NCBI RefSeq assembly: GCF_907165195.1
Contig: NZ_OU015584.1
Coordinates: 2,552,978-2,616,977 of the forward strand
Source: Parvicella tangerina
GTDB taxonomy: Bacteria > Bacteroidota > Bacteroidia > Flavobacteriales_D > Parvicellaceae
Direction: 5' to 3'
Length of the DNA: 64,000 nucleotides
Part shown: positions 54,601-62,286 of the stretch, piece after piece
How positions within the stretch are numbered: the stretch's first letter is position 1
Layout of the letters: each line of letters starts with the position of its first letter
Notes under the pieces: generated by a model
Told to the model about the DNA's origin: nothing
Database searches by the model: none
What the model saw: the letters and a program-made list of their open reading frames with translations, nothing else
Translations under genes and position numbers: made by a program

Positions 54601-56236
54601 TTACGTTAAAGGAAGCACATCGGTACCTGAGTTGAATGGTTTAGTGAATCTTCATGATGCCGGATTGAAGATAGACATGCTAAACACTTCCTATTATGCC
54701 GATGGTGATGTGATTATTGAACCCGACATGATCTTGCTAAACGGCATCCCGATTCGAGATAAATTAGGGGCGAAGGGATTCTTGAACGGATCCTTCTTTC
54801 ATCAGAACTTTGAAAAATACAGCTACGATTTTTACGCAGCTTTTGACGAGCCATTCCTGGTGATGAACACTACTTATGATATGAACCCGCTCTACTATGG
54901 AAATGCGTTTGCCACAGGTGATTTCTCTATTGCTTATGATGATTATAATGAGTTAGAGATCATGGTTATTGCCAAATCAGAAAAAGGTACAGACATTACC
55001 CTACCGCTCTACGGAAGTGAAGATGTTGAATTGCAAGATTTCATCTCTTTCGTAAGTAATGATAGTACGCAACAGGAAGAAGAGTATGATGTAGATCTGG
55101 AAGGTATTGAAATGACGTTGAGCATGGATATCACAGAAGATGCAAAGATTCAACTTGTATTTGATGATATTGTAGGTGATGCAATGCAAGGAACGGGAGA
55201 AGGACATATTGATATGTACATCGACCAATTCTACGATTTTTACATGTTTGGATCCTATGAAGTTTATCAAGGAAGTTATCTTTTTACTTTAAAAGACCTG
55301 CTGAACAAAAAATTTGAAGTAGAAAAAGGAGGAACAATCAATTGGTATGGCGATCCCTATGAAGCGGACATTGACCTTACGGCCATCTATAAACTCAAGA
55401 CCAGTCTTTATGACATCATGCCTGAAAATCAGCGGGAAGCTTATCGACAAAAAACAGATGTAGAAACACACATGCATCTTACAGACAACCTCTTTAATCC
55501 GATATTAAACTTTGATATTGAATTACCACGAAGTGATGAGAATGCCAAGACGATTCTATCTAATATGGTTAGTACAGAAGCTGAGATGAACAAGCAAGTC
55601 TTCTCTTTGTTGTTATTGAATAAATTCCTTCCTAGCGAATACAATACTACCGGCTCTTCGTCAGGAGGGACAGCTGCTCTCGGGAACACAACTTCAGAGA
55701 TGCTAAGTAATCAGTTGAGTAACATGCTCTCGAAGTTTAGTGATGACTTTGACATTGGATTTAATTATCAGCCAGGAGATGAAGTTACCTCCCAAGAAGT
55801 AGCCCTGGCATTAAGTACTCAACTGTTTGACGATCGCTTAACCATTACAACCAACTTAGGGGTTAGCCATCAAAATGCAGGAGATAATAGCAACAGTTTG
55901 ATTGGTGATGTGGATGTAGAATATAAGATCAATGAAGAAGGTAATACGCGTATCCATGGCTTTAACAGAAGTAATGAGTATGATATTACGCAACAAGAAG
56001 CTACCTATACGCAAGGTGTAGGTGTATTTTATCAGGAATCGTTCTCAACTTTTCCAGAATTGATTTGTAAATTGAAGAACATTTTTATTCGAGAAGAGAA
56101 CGAATGCGGTGACTGTAATGCCAATTGCAATCAGTACCTGACCGAAGAAGAAAAGCAAAAGTGCAAAGAACAACGTAAAGCTGACAAAAAAGCGTGTCGA
56201 GAAAAGCGAAAAGAAAGAAAAAACGAAAACCAATAG
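51662..56236 (+). CDS. tamB: TamB-like translocation and assembly protein
   Basis: 1524 residues from a TTG start. One N-terminal membrane segment (about 14-34, FFGYTLEFFLFIAIISIF) anchors it in the inner membrane; the rest is a long beta-taco/DUF490-type repeat that spans the periplasm, as in the AsmA-TamB group that moves phospholipid or assists barrel assembly. The conserved C-terminal TamB domain lies at about 1180-1450. Beyond it is an unusual Lys/Cys-rich tail (about 1465-1524: six Cys, then KEQRKADKKACREKRKERK). No tamA is adjacent. Confidence 0.88.
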   Translation: MGKIIKNIATGILKFFGYTLEFFLFIAIISIFLIRSPWIQTYVAHLVASYYSAELGTDVDVESVKIYGLDYVEITGLQIKDLKGDTLIYSPKFSGSVEMLSMRSKFAILKAINSNDARVKLQKYKGDAATNMQFLIDYFASEDTTESQFKIKINEINLSNLHFSFDNWNIEPIPYGMDYNHLDLKHINGKVASLRNRNGVTTFSLDSVSLQDKSGFVLDHLHCYFLASDKKIKFEDLSILTPHSSMDVKGLSFNYHDYGDLSDFVNAVVMKGNINPSRLNLQDLSYFAPVFEKFKNNIKIEGILDGTVSNFNIKDLYLGLSPVTYYSGEVDIKGLPYVDQALFYMNINSLQTSAEDLRKFDYQAMGLEEGLEIPNQLDRLGVVKLAGTIDGFLDEFYTNLMVESNAGNVSAYLQAGIDSVYTLNYTGDISTQNVALGDLIGQADVGNLTSEFSLKGRGVSTDNLESIVIGKIHNFDLFGYNYEQIDIQGDIFHKKFKGALDIFDNNLDFSFNGTVDMNSRTPRYNFIADIGKANFHELHLIDRPTSSFKGRIEVVNSTGSTLDNFKGKVIVDGAEYYENGINYEFEKLQLVSSQDSAYREIHIRSQFADVDMTGDYHLASLDESFYGLANKVFPSLFKYEVGEEIPNEVFNLQIMIKDLSALTAIFYPELDVAPYSKIGMRYDSDFEMLELSAQSDFINYGDMRFVNFRMDTTQKFVIFDPFYTVDIHADSAIFGGGVHFENLSILSDLYNDDLHTEIMWYKEDSTYWGALESDIDIRSSSKMMFALHPSDIYHEKLGLWSIERDAFVKIDSTSLKFDNFRATNAAQSVKLLGTVSEDPDDRLKVLIGQFNMNNLDAFMTDSTQVRGTMTATAYITDVYHDMYYDAYCWVDDFQLDEYEIGDLELVAGWNPLDERIEITGDIFDATSNSVLKIEKGYYYIKQKENNLDFDINFNETDLAFANVFMPDGFSNLQGILKGNVYVKGSTSVPELNGLVNLHDAGLKIDMLNTSYYADGDVIIEPDMILLNGIPIRDKLGAKGFLNGSFFHQNFEKYSYDFYAAFDEPFLVMNTTYDMNPLYYGNAFATGDFSIAYDDYNELEIMVIAKSEKGTDITLPLYGSEDVELQDFISFVSNDSTQQEEEYDVDLEGIEMTLSMDITEDAKIQLVFDDIVGDAMQGTGEGHIDMYIDQFYDFYMFGSYEVYQGSYLFTLKDLLNKKFEVEKGGTINWYGDPYEADIDLTAIYKLKTSLYDIMPENQREAYRQKTDVETHMHLTDNLFNPILNFDIELPRSDENAKTILSNMVSTEAEMNKQVFSLLLLNKFLPSEYNTTGSSSGGTAALGNTTSEMLSNQLSNMLSKFSDDFDIGFNYQPGDEVTSQEVALALSTQLFDDRLTITTNLGVSHQNAGDNSNSLIGDVDVEYKINEEGNTRIHGFNRSNEYDITQQEATYTQGVGVFYQESFSTFPELICKLKNIFIREENECGDCNANCNQYLTEEEKQKCKEQRKADKKACREKRKERKNENQ

Positions 56237-56238
56237 TG

Positions 56239-56886
56239 ATGAAAACCAATGAATTTTTAAAACAACTGCGACATGATTTTGCTCGTCAACAACTTAGCAA
56301 GAACGATGTACTCAACAACCCTTTTGAGCAGTTCAAATCCTGGTTAGATGAAGCGGTTGAAGCCCAAGTGAATGAACCCATTGCTACTACCATAGCTACC
56401 GTTAGCAAATATGGACAGCCTTCTGCAAGGATAGTTTACATCAGAGAAATCACAGAAAATGGTTTTGTTTTTTTTACCAATTATCTCAGTAAAAAAGGTG
56501 TTGACATCAGTGCAAATCCTAAAGGTTGTATGAACTTATTTTGGCCTGAACTGGAGCGACAAATTCGGATAGAGGGAATCATTGAAAAAGTGCCGCACGA
56601 TGTTTCTGATGCTTATTTTGCTGACCGTCCCAAGGCTTCGCAAATAGGGGCTCACGCTTCCCGTCAAAGTCAACCGATTGCTTCAAGGAAAGAGCTGGAA
56701 GAAAGAATTCATGAATTAACAAATAAGTATAACGATGAACCTGTTCCAAGACCTTCAAATTGGGGAGGATATATTTTAGTTCCTCATCACTTTGAGTTTT
56801 GGCAAGGCCGACCAAATCGTCTGCATGATCGTGTGGCTTATAATAAAGATGACGATAGTTGGAAAATTGTCCGTTTGAATCCTTAA
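56239..56886 (+). CDS. pdxH: pyridoxamine 5'-phosphate oxidase
   Basis: I start at ATG 56239 ([14 protein letters not shown]), two bases after the tamB stop; a further upstream start would run inside tamB. 215 residues. [41 protein letters not shown] and [11 protein letters not shown] are PdxH motifs. It oxidises PNP/PMP to pyridoxal phosphate with FMN. It converges on trmD with a four-base overlap of stops. Confidence 0.95.
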   Translation: MKTNEFLKQLRHDFARQQLSKNDVLNNPFEQFKSWLDEAVEAQVNEPIATTIATVSKYGQPSARIVYIREITENGFVFFTNYLSKKGVDISANPKGCMNLFWPELERQIRIEGIIEKVPHDVSDAYFADRPKASQIGAHASRQSQPIASRKELEERIHELTNKYNDEPVPRPSNWGGYILVPHHFEFWQGRPNRLHDRVAYNKDDDSWKIVRLNP

Positions 56887-57560
56887 TCGAGTAAATCTGG
56901 TCGCCTTTCCTTAGTTCGTTTGATGGCTTGTTCTTCTCGCCATTCATCTATTTTTTTTTGATTTCCTGAGAGTAAGATCTCTGGCACTTTCCATCCTTTA
57001 TAATCTGCAGGACGTGTATAAACGGGGGGGGCGAGTAAGTCATCCTGAAAAGAATCTGTAAGTGCAGATGTTTCATCATTCAACACACTTGGGATGAGTC
57101 TTATGAGCGCATCCGCTACAATTGCTGCGGCCAGCTCACCACCAGTCAACACATAATCTCCAACCGAGATTTCTCTTGTCACAATGTGCTCTCTTATCCT
57201 TTCGTCAATTCCTTTGTAGTGTCCACAGAGAATAATAATATTCTTGTAATTGACACTCATTTGGTTCGCCATTTTTTGATTGAACAACTCCCCATCAGGA
57301 GTCATATAGATCACCTCATCATATTCTCGCTCTGCTTTAAGTTTGTCTATACATCGCTCAATAGGTTCTATCAGCATCACCATACCAGCACCACCACCAA
57401 AAGCATAATCATCCAGTTTTTTATGTTTATCATAAGCATAATCTCTCAGGTTGTGAATCACAACTTCGGCAACACCATTTTCTATGGCTCTCTTCAAAAT
57501 AGAATGAGAAAAAGGACCTTCAAGTAGCTTTGGAACTGCTGACAAGATATCAATGCGCAT
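56883..57560 (-). CDS. trmD: tRNA (guanine37-N1)-methyltransferase
   Basis: 225 residues. [47 protein letters not shown] and [11 protein letters not shown] form the trefoil-knot active site. It methylates G37 of tRNAs with a CNN anticodon-adjacent G. It is the last of cmk-truA-trmD, all on the minus strand. Confidence 0.97.
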   Translation of the reverse strand: MRIDILSAVPKLLEGPFSHSILKRAIENGVAEVVIHNLRDYAYDKHKKLDDYAFGGGAGMVMLIEPIERCIDKLKAEREYDEVIYMTPDGELFNQKMANQMSVNYKNIIILCGHYKGIDERIREHIVTREISVGDYVLTGGELAAAIVADALIRLIPSVLNDETSALTDSFQDDLLAPPVYTRPADYKGWKVPEILLSGNQKKIDEWREEQAIKRTKERRPDLLD

Positions 57561-57565
57561 AACTT

Positions 57566-58294
57566 CTAATATTTAATTTTCGCCAAAAACAACCCATGGC
57601 CAGGAACAGACTTCCCCGCTTTTCCTCTATCTTTTGCCTCAATAACTTTGTTAAAACCATCCAAGCTCAACTTATGCTCTCCAACTTCGAGCATGGTTCC
57701 CACGATAGCTCTTACCATGTTTCTTAAGAAACGATTTGCTGTTATTGTGAAAATAATTTTTGTCCCTTCAATTTGCCAATGCGCCTCTGTGATGATGCAA
57801 TCGTTTGTTTTCGTATCCGTTTTAACCTTACTGAAGGAGGTAAAATCTTTATGGTTGAACAATTGTTTACACGCCTGATTCATGGCTTCTACATCTAACT
57901 CTTTGGTATAGTAGTAAGTATGAAAGCGATCAAATGGATCCTTTTGGAAGTTCAGGTAGTAATGATACGTTCGGGATTTTGCAGAAAACCGGGCATGCAA
58001 TTCATCAGCTACCAGAACAACACCTTTTACTGCGATATCATCAGGTAACATGTGGTTTAATTTAAAACTAATCTGTTCGGCATCAATCTCCTCAGCCACA
58101 TCAAAATGAAAAAAGAACTGGGAAGCATGAACGCCAGTATCTGTTCTACCACATCCCACAATATTGAGACCTTGTTGCGGGATGATCTTGCTTAAGCGCT
58201 CTAGAATTGTTTCCTGAACAGTGATTGCATTAGGTTGGATTTGCCAACCGTGATAATGAGTACCATCATATTGTATTTCTACCAGGTATCTCAT
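57566..58294 (-). CDS. truA: tRNA pseudouridine(38-40) synthase
   Basis: 242 residues. Catalytic Asp52 lies in [11 protein letters not shown]. The other conserved segments are [17 protein letters not shown] at the start and [15 protein letters not shown]. It makes pseudouridine in the anticodon arm. It lies between cmk (seven bases) and trmD (five bases). Confidence 0.97.
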   Translation of the reverse strand: MRYLVEIQYDGTHYHGWQIQPNAITVQETILERLSKIIPQQGLNIVGCGRTDTGVHASQFFFHFDVAEEIDAEQISFKLNHMLPDDIAVKGVVLVADELHARFSAKSRTYHYYLNFQKDPFDRFHTYYYTKELDVEAMNQACKQLFNHKDFTSFSKVKTDTKTNDCIITEAHWQIEGTKIIFTITANRFLRNMVRAIVGTMLEVGEHKLSLDGFNKVIEAKDRGKAGKSVPGHGLFLAKIKY

Positions 58295-58301
58295 ACCATC
58301 A

Positions 58302-59003
58302 TTAACTTATGGATAACAACTTTTCATTGACTAATCTCACAGCTTCATGAAGGGTTTCTTCTTTTGATAGGTATGAATTATCTATATCTATAGCATCGTC
58401 TGCCCTTTTTAACGGACTCTCAGCTCGATGACTATCCTCGTAATCCCGGGCTTCAATATTTTGTTTTACCTCATCCACACTAATATGACTCCCCATCTCA
58501 ATGAGTTCTTTGTATCTTCTGGCTGTTCTCACTTCCATGTTTGCAGTGATCCACAACTTGAGTTCGGCATCTGGAAAAACAACGGTTCCAATATCCCTTC
58601 CATCCATCACGATCCCCTTATTCTTGCCAAGTTTTTGCTGAAACTCCACCAACTTTTCTCGCACTTCCTTTATTTTGCTTACCGCACTTACCGCTCGGGC
58701 AACTGGCATTTCACGAATTTCAGTTTCTATATTAATACCGTTTAAATAAGTATCAGATTTCCCAGAAGTACTATTGTAGTTGAATGAGATGTTAATGTTA
58801 TCCAGGTTTTCGATCAAAGGTTCTCTATCAACCTCCTTACCTTCATCTAGTATCCAATCATTTTCAATAGCGTAAAGTGTTACTGCCCTATACATAGCAC
58901 CCGAATCAATGTAAACGTACTTTAACTCCTTAGCTAATGCTTTAGCCAACGTACTCTTTCCGCAAGCCGAATGACCATCTATGGCAATAATAATCTTTTG
59001 CAT
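58302..59003 (-). CDS. cmk: cytidylate kinase
   Basis: 233 residues. P-loop GHSACGKST near the N-terminus, DGRDIGTVVFPDA and ARDYEDSHRAESPLKRADDAI are family motifs. It phosphorylates CMP and dCMP. A terminator directly upstream (59010-59041) separates it from siaC, so it needs its own promoter. Confidence 0.97.
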   Translation of the reverse strand: MQKIIIAIDGHSACGKSTLAKALAKELKYVYIDSGAMYRAVTLYAIENDWILDEGKEVDREPLIENLDNINISFNYNSTSGKSDTYLNGINIETEIREMPVARAVSAVSKIKEVREKLVEFQQKLGKNKGIVMDGRDIGTVVFPDAELKLWITANMEVRTARRYKELIEMGSHISVDEVKQNIEARDYEDSHRAESPLKRADDAIDIDNSYLSKEETLHEAVRLVNEKLLSIS

Positions 59004-59009
59004 TTGGAT

Positions 59010-59041
59010 AAAAAAAAGGCTGTTCTTAACTAAGAACAGCC
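59010..59041 (-). terminator. terminator after siaC
   Basis: On the minus strand, GGCTGTTCTTA and TAAGAACAGCC form an 11-bp stem with a two-base loop (a shorter stem with a larger loop is likely in practice), followed by eight T. It ends the siaB-siaC transcript seven bases before the cmk ATG. Confidence 0.88.
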
Positions 59042-59062
59042 GAAATTCTGTTGAATTGACGA

Positions 59063-59437
59063 TTAAAGTTCTTCAACCTCAATCATCTTGAATGGAATAT
59101 CAATAATTGCCTGATAATCTTCTCCAGCTTCTAGCATATCCTCGTCATCTTCTTCATAGTACCAGTTAATCTTAACTTCAGTACCACTAAGCGTCTCCAA
59201 TTTCTTGAAAACATCAAGGATACATTTAGAAGAACTCGTATTGAAATATTCCAACTGAATATTCACTTCTGTAGTTCCCTGTGGAGAACCTCCATAGTTG
59301 CCAATCCAATCAATTAATGGCTTGTAAAACTCGATCGAGTTCTCTGGAATTGATCTTCCTTTCAATAGCAACTCTCCGCTTGCTTTAAATTCCACCGTAG
59401 GTGTCTTAGCTGACCCTTCAATTGTTAAGTTATCCAT
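59063..59437 (-). CDS. siaC: SiaC-type phosphoprotein (DUF1987)
   Basis: 124 residues. TPTVEFKASGELLLKGRSIPE, a NTSSSK segment (66-71, likely to carry the phosphorylated residue) and FKKLETL match the DUF1987/SiaC family. In Pseudomonas aeruginosa, SiaC is phosphorylated by the SiaB kinase and, unphosphorylated, activates the diguanylate cyclase SiaD. It is three bases after siaB. No SiaA phosphatase or SiaD is in the window. Confidence 0.9.
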   Translation of the reverse strand: MDNLTIEGSAKTPTVEFKASGELLLKGRSIPENSIEFYKPLIDWIGNYGGSPQGTTEVNIQLEYFNTSSSKCILDVFKKLETLSGTEVKINWYYEEDDEDMLEAGEDYQAIIDIPFKMIEVEEL

Positions 59438-59440
59438 AAT

Positions 59441-59998
59441 TTATTTTTGTTCTATTTTGACTATTAATGTAAAAAACGAGTATGTATCATCCACTTCCGT
59501 AAAGTCAAACTCTAATTTCTCTCCTGATTTTTTCGCAATATCAATAAAGCCTAAACCTCCACCTCCTTTAGCACTCATTTCACCGTTATTCAAAACGGAT
59601 TTATAATATTCTTTCAATTCCGCTCTGTCAAAACCATTGATAGTTGTAATTCTCTCTGTTAGCTTAGGCACGTTCTCTGTCAACAAGAAGTTACCTGTCA
59701 CCACGTTGTAATACCCCTCATTTCTGGCAATCATAAACACTGCAGATTTCATTCTAGCCACGTCTTCAGGAGAACCTTCTATTTCGAAATCATCAATATG
59801 ATGGTAAAGATTCTGGAGACACTCAACAAGTACGTTAAATACTTTTCTCCTGGTTTTAAGAGACTCCTCTAAATCCTCCATTTTAGATTCCATGATTTGG
59901 AGAACCGAACTCAGTAACTCAGATGTGATTGCACCTTTGAACGAGAGGATAATATTATTCCTCTCCATGTTTTTATACAGTTCAAAAATGTCTATCAT
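59441..59998 (-). CDS. siaB: SiaB-type protein kinase (DUF6272)
   Basis: 185 residues. The GHKL-like kinase signature is seen as an N-box ECLQNLYHH (Glu59, Asn63) and a glycine-rich GGGGLGF (145-151). It should phosphorylate SiaC. It has a TATCTTTG box on the minus strand at 60034-60027, 29 bases upstream. Confidence 0.88.
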   Translation of the reverse strand: MIDIFELYKNMERNNIILSFKGAITSELLSSVLQIMESKMEDLEESLKTRRKVFNVLVECLQNLYHHIDDFEIEGSPEDVARMKSAVFMIARNEGYYNVVTGNFLLTENVPKLTERITTINGFDRAELKEYYKSVLNNGEMSAKGGGGLGFIDIAKKSGEKLEFDFTEVDDTYSFFTLIVKIEQK

Positions 59999-60026
59999 CT
60001 ATACCTTTTTGTTCGTAGAGCTATTG

Positions 60027-60034
60027 CAAAGATA
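60027..60034 (-). promoter_or_regulatory. putative -7 box of siaB (TATCTTTG)
   Basis: Full match to TAnnTTTG, 29 bases before the siaB ATG. Confidence 0.5.
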
Positions 60035-60136
60035 AAAGATTTGACCAAATATTAAATATTTGCCATTTTTTTTTTCGAATTTGAAACTAGATAATGAAAA
60101 TCTGCTACTTGTATCAATAGAAAACACCTTTAATAA

Positions 60137-60691
60137 TCAAGCTTTTATCATAGATAGATACTTGATCAACTCGTTGCAATAATTCTCAAAGTCCATGCTA
60201 TTATCCCCAATCATGATGTCAAAATAGGGTTCATTCTCCTTGCTAAACTGACCAACCTTAAGCTTTGCATTACTTTTTGCAACTAGGTAACGCAAGGGTA
60301 CATTTAGGTAGTTGTTCATATCGATAAGAATATCGAAAGACTCGTTCAAAAAATTGTCAATATTACCGCCTTTGGGGATTCCTGCCCAATTGAGTTCTTT
60401 TTTAGTAAAAAACTCAAAATCAACTTTCACCTGAAGAAAATCTGGGCTTTCTTTTGCATCATCCCAATACCCCATCATGAAGACATTCTTTGTTCCAAAT
60501 TCACTTTTGATGTACTTGGCAAATTTCCTAAGGTGCTCAACACTTTCCTTAGACTCAATTTTATACAAAAGTCCAATGGCGGTTGCATCAGCAATGTTGC
60601 AAACCTTTACGTGTCGTTTTTGGTCAGAGATCAACTCCTTCTTGAGTGCTCTTTTCCCTGCTTGAATTCTTATGGAATCAATGACCTTCAT
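60137..60691 (-). CDS. DUF6913-like conserved protein
   Basis: 184 residues, soluble, alpha/beta. VKVCNIADATAIGLLYKIESKE, GYWDDAKESPDF and FDILIDMNNYLNVPLRYLVAKS recall the DUF6913 proteins of Bacteroidota, of unknown function. It starts 19 bases after the end of the TIGR02757 gene on the same strand. Confidence 0.75.
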   Translation of the reverse strand: MKVIDSIRIQAGKRALKKELISDQKRHVKVCNIADATAIGLLYKIESKESVEHLRKFAKYIKSEFGTKNVFMMGYWDDAKESPDFLQVKVDFEFFTKKELNWAGIPKGGNIDNFLNESFDILIDMNNYLNVPLRYLVAKSNAKLKVGQFSKENEPYFDIMIGDNSMDFENYCNELIKYLSMIKA

Positions 60692-60710
60692 TCAGGACAA
60701 ATGTAGTTTT

Positions 60711-61490
60711 TTATTTCCAGCCTTCATCAACCCCCAGACCAAATAGTGCGAAATCATATTTGACTGGATCCACTGGATCTAGCAATCTTAAATATTGATC
60801 CAGCTCCTCCACAGACTTCCAATCATTGGCCTTCCTGGTTATCATACCAAGAGTCCGAGCCACATTACCCGTGTGGACGTCTAGTGGACACGAAAGTTTT
60901 GATAACGGTATTTGCTTCCATAAACCAAAGTCTACCCCAGCATCAGCAGGTCTTGCCATCCACCTAAGATACATACACAAACGTTTGGCTGAACTACCTT
61001 TTTCCGGATTAGCCACATGTTTTCTTGTTCTGAAATTTGACCCCTCGTTTTCAAAGAAAAGTACATGAAACCTTGAAAAGGCATTTCTCAAGTTCGTTTC
61101 TGATTCCTTAGGAATAAAATGTTGTTCTAATCCTCCAGAACTATATAATCTCCTTAATTGCTTTAGAAAAAACTTGAGGTCTTGAGACTGAAATGTTCTG
61201 TGCACAAAAGCATCAAACACTTTGAGATCAGCTGGAGTATGATTCACCACAAAGTCATGAGGTGAATCATCCATTAATTGCATCATAGTAGACGCATTTT
61301 TGATGATCATATCTCTTCTACCCCATGCAATTGTAGCTGTTAAAAAACCTGCAATTTCTATATCCTCTTTTCGTTCAAATTGATGGGGAATCTGAATGGG
61401 ATCCTGATCAATGAATCCTGGTCTATTGAACTTCTCCACTTTTTCGTCAAGAAATTCTCTTAGCTCTTCAGTTTTTAGTTGATTTTTCAA
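60711..61490 (-). CDS. TIGR02757 (DUF2400) protein
   Basis: 259 residues. ATIAWGRRDMIIKNA, CMYLRWMARPADAGVDFGLWKQI and CPLDVHTGNVARTLGM are the family's conserved blocks. The helical fold with the LDVHTG segment is similar to HhH-GPD DNA glycosylases, so a role with DNA is possible, but no activity is established. Confidence 0.9.
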   Translation of the reverse strand: MKNQLKTEELREFLDEKVEKFNRPGFIDQDPIQIPHQFERKEDIEIAGFLTATIAWGRRDMIIKNASTMMQLMDDSPHDFVVNHTPADLKVFDAFVHRTFQSQDLKFFLKQLRRLYSSGGLEQHFIPKESETNLRNAFSRFHVLFFENEGSNFRTRKHVANPEKGSSAKRLCMYLRWMARPADAGVDFGLWKQIPLSKLSCPLDVHTGNVARTLGMITRKANDWKSVEELDQYLRLLDPVDPVKYDFALFGLGVDEGWK

Positions 61491-61530
61491 AAAAATTCAT
61501 TCTCTTTGTGAACAACAAACTTAAGAAATA

Positions 61531-62286
61531 ATGAGAGGATTTATTGTTTTTGGACTTTTGCTTGCTACCATCGTGAATGGCATTTCTCAGGAGGGCAATA
61601 CTGTCTTGAACCGCCCCTTGAAGAACATCAACTATATGTCGGTCAACACTCGTCTCGGTTATGGCATCGGCAAACCTTCGATGAATTCAGATAATAATTG
61701 GACAGTTAGAGCAAGCGTAATCTCTTACTTTGGCTTAGGATACAATTTTGTTATAAAAAACAACTGGGGATTTGATGCGCAAATCAATCAGGAAATTGGA
61801 AAGTTTACTTATGGAAATGAAGGTCCAGAATTTCAGTCGGGATACTCAACCACTGGGGTAGAGATCGGTGTAAAAAAGTCCTTGTATAAGAAAAGTGACG
61901 ACACCTTCTTTATCAGAGCGGCTTTCGGTTATAACTTTTTGGTTATTGCAAACGACAACAATACTTCACTTAATGCAGACGGAGAAATAATCTATACGTA
62001 CAGTACGAGTTCTAATGCTTCAAACATGTACGTTCTTCCTGAACTCTGCTATCAATTTCGTTTTCCATCAGGAAATCATATCTTAGACTTTTCGGTCGGT
62101 TACAAGTACGCTCTCTCTGATGTAGCCACTGTGGATATGACTTTTTTGGATAGCGGAAACCTTAACGAACAGAATTCTAGTAACCTCACCGGGAGATTTA
62201 TTGGGGCCAGCGTTAGGTATTCGTTTTTATTTAAAGGATTTGAAAAGAACGATCCTACCAAAAGGAAAGTTGACAATCATTTTTAA
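61531..62286 (+). CDS. outer membrane beta-barrel protein
   Basis: 251 residues, signal peptide (1-19, TIVNGISQ), alternating strands (YFGLGYNFVIKNNWGFDAQ, FFIRAAFGYNFLV, HILDFSVGYKYAL, GASVRYSFLF). It ends in a four-base overlap of stops with the large gene on the other strand. Function unknown. Confidence 0.75.
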   Translation: MRGFIVFGLLLATIVNGISQEGNTVLNRPLKNINYMSVNTRLGYGIGKPSMNSDNNWTVRASVISYFGLGYNFVIKNNWGFDAQINQEIGKFTYGNEGPEFQSGYSTTGVEIGVKKSLYKKSDDTFFIRAAFGYNFLVIANDNNTSLNADGEIIYTYSTSSNASNMYVLPELCYQFRFPSGNHILDFSVGYKYALSDVATVDMTFLDSGNLNEQNSSNLTGRFIGASVRYSFLFKGFEKNDPTKRKVDNHF

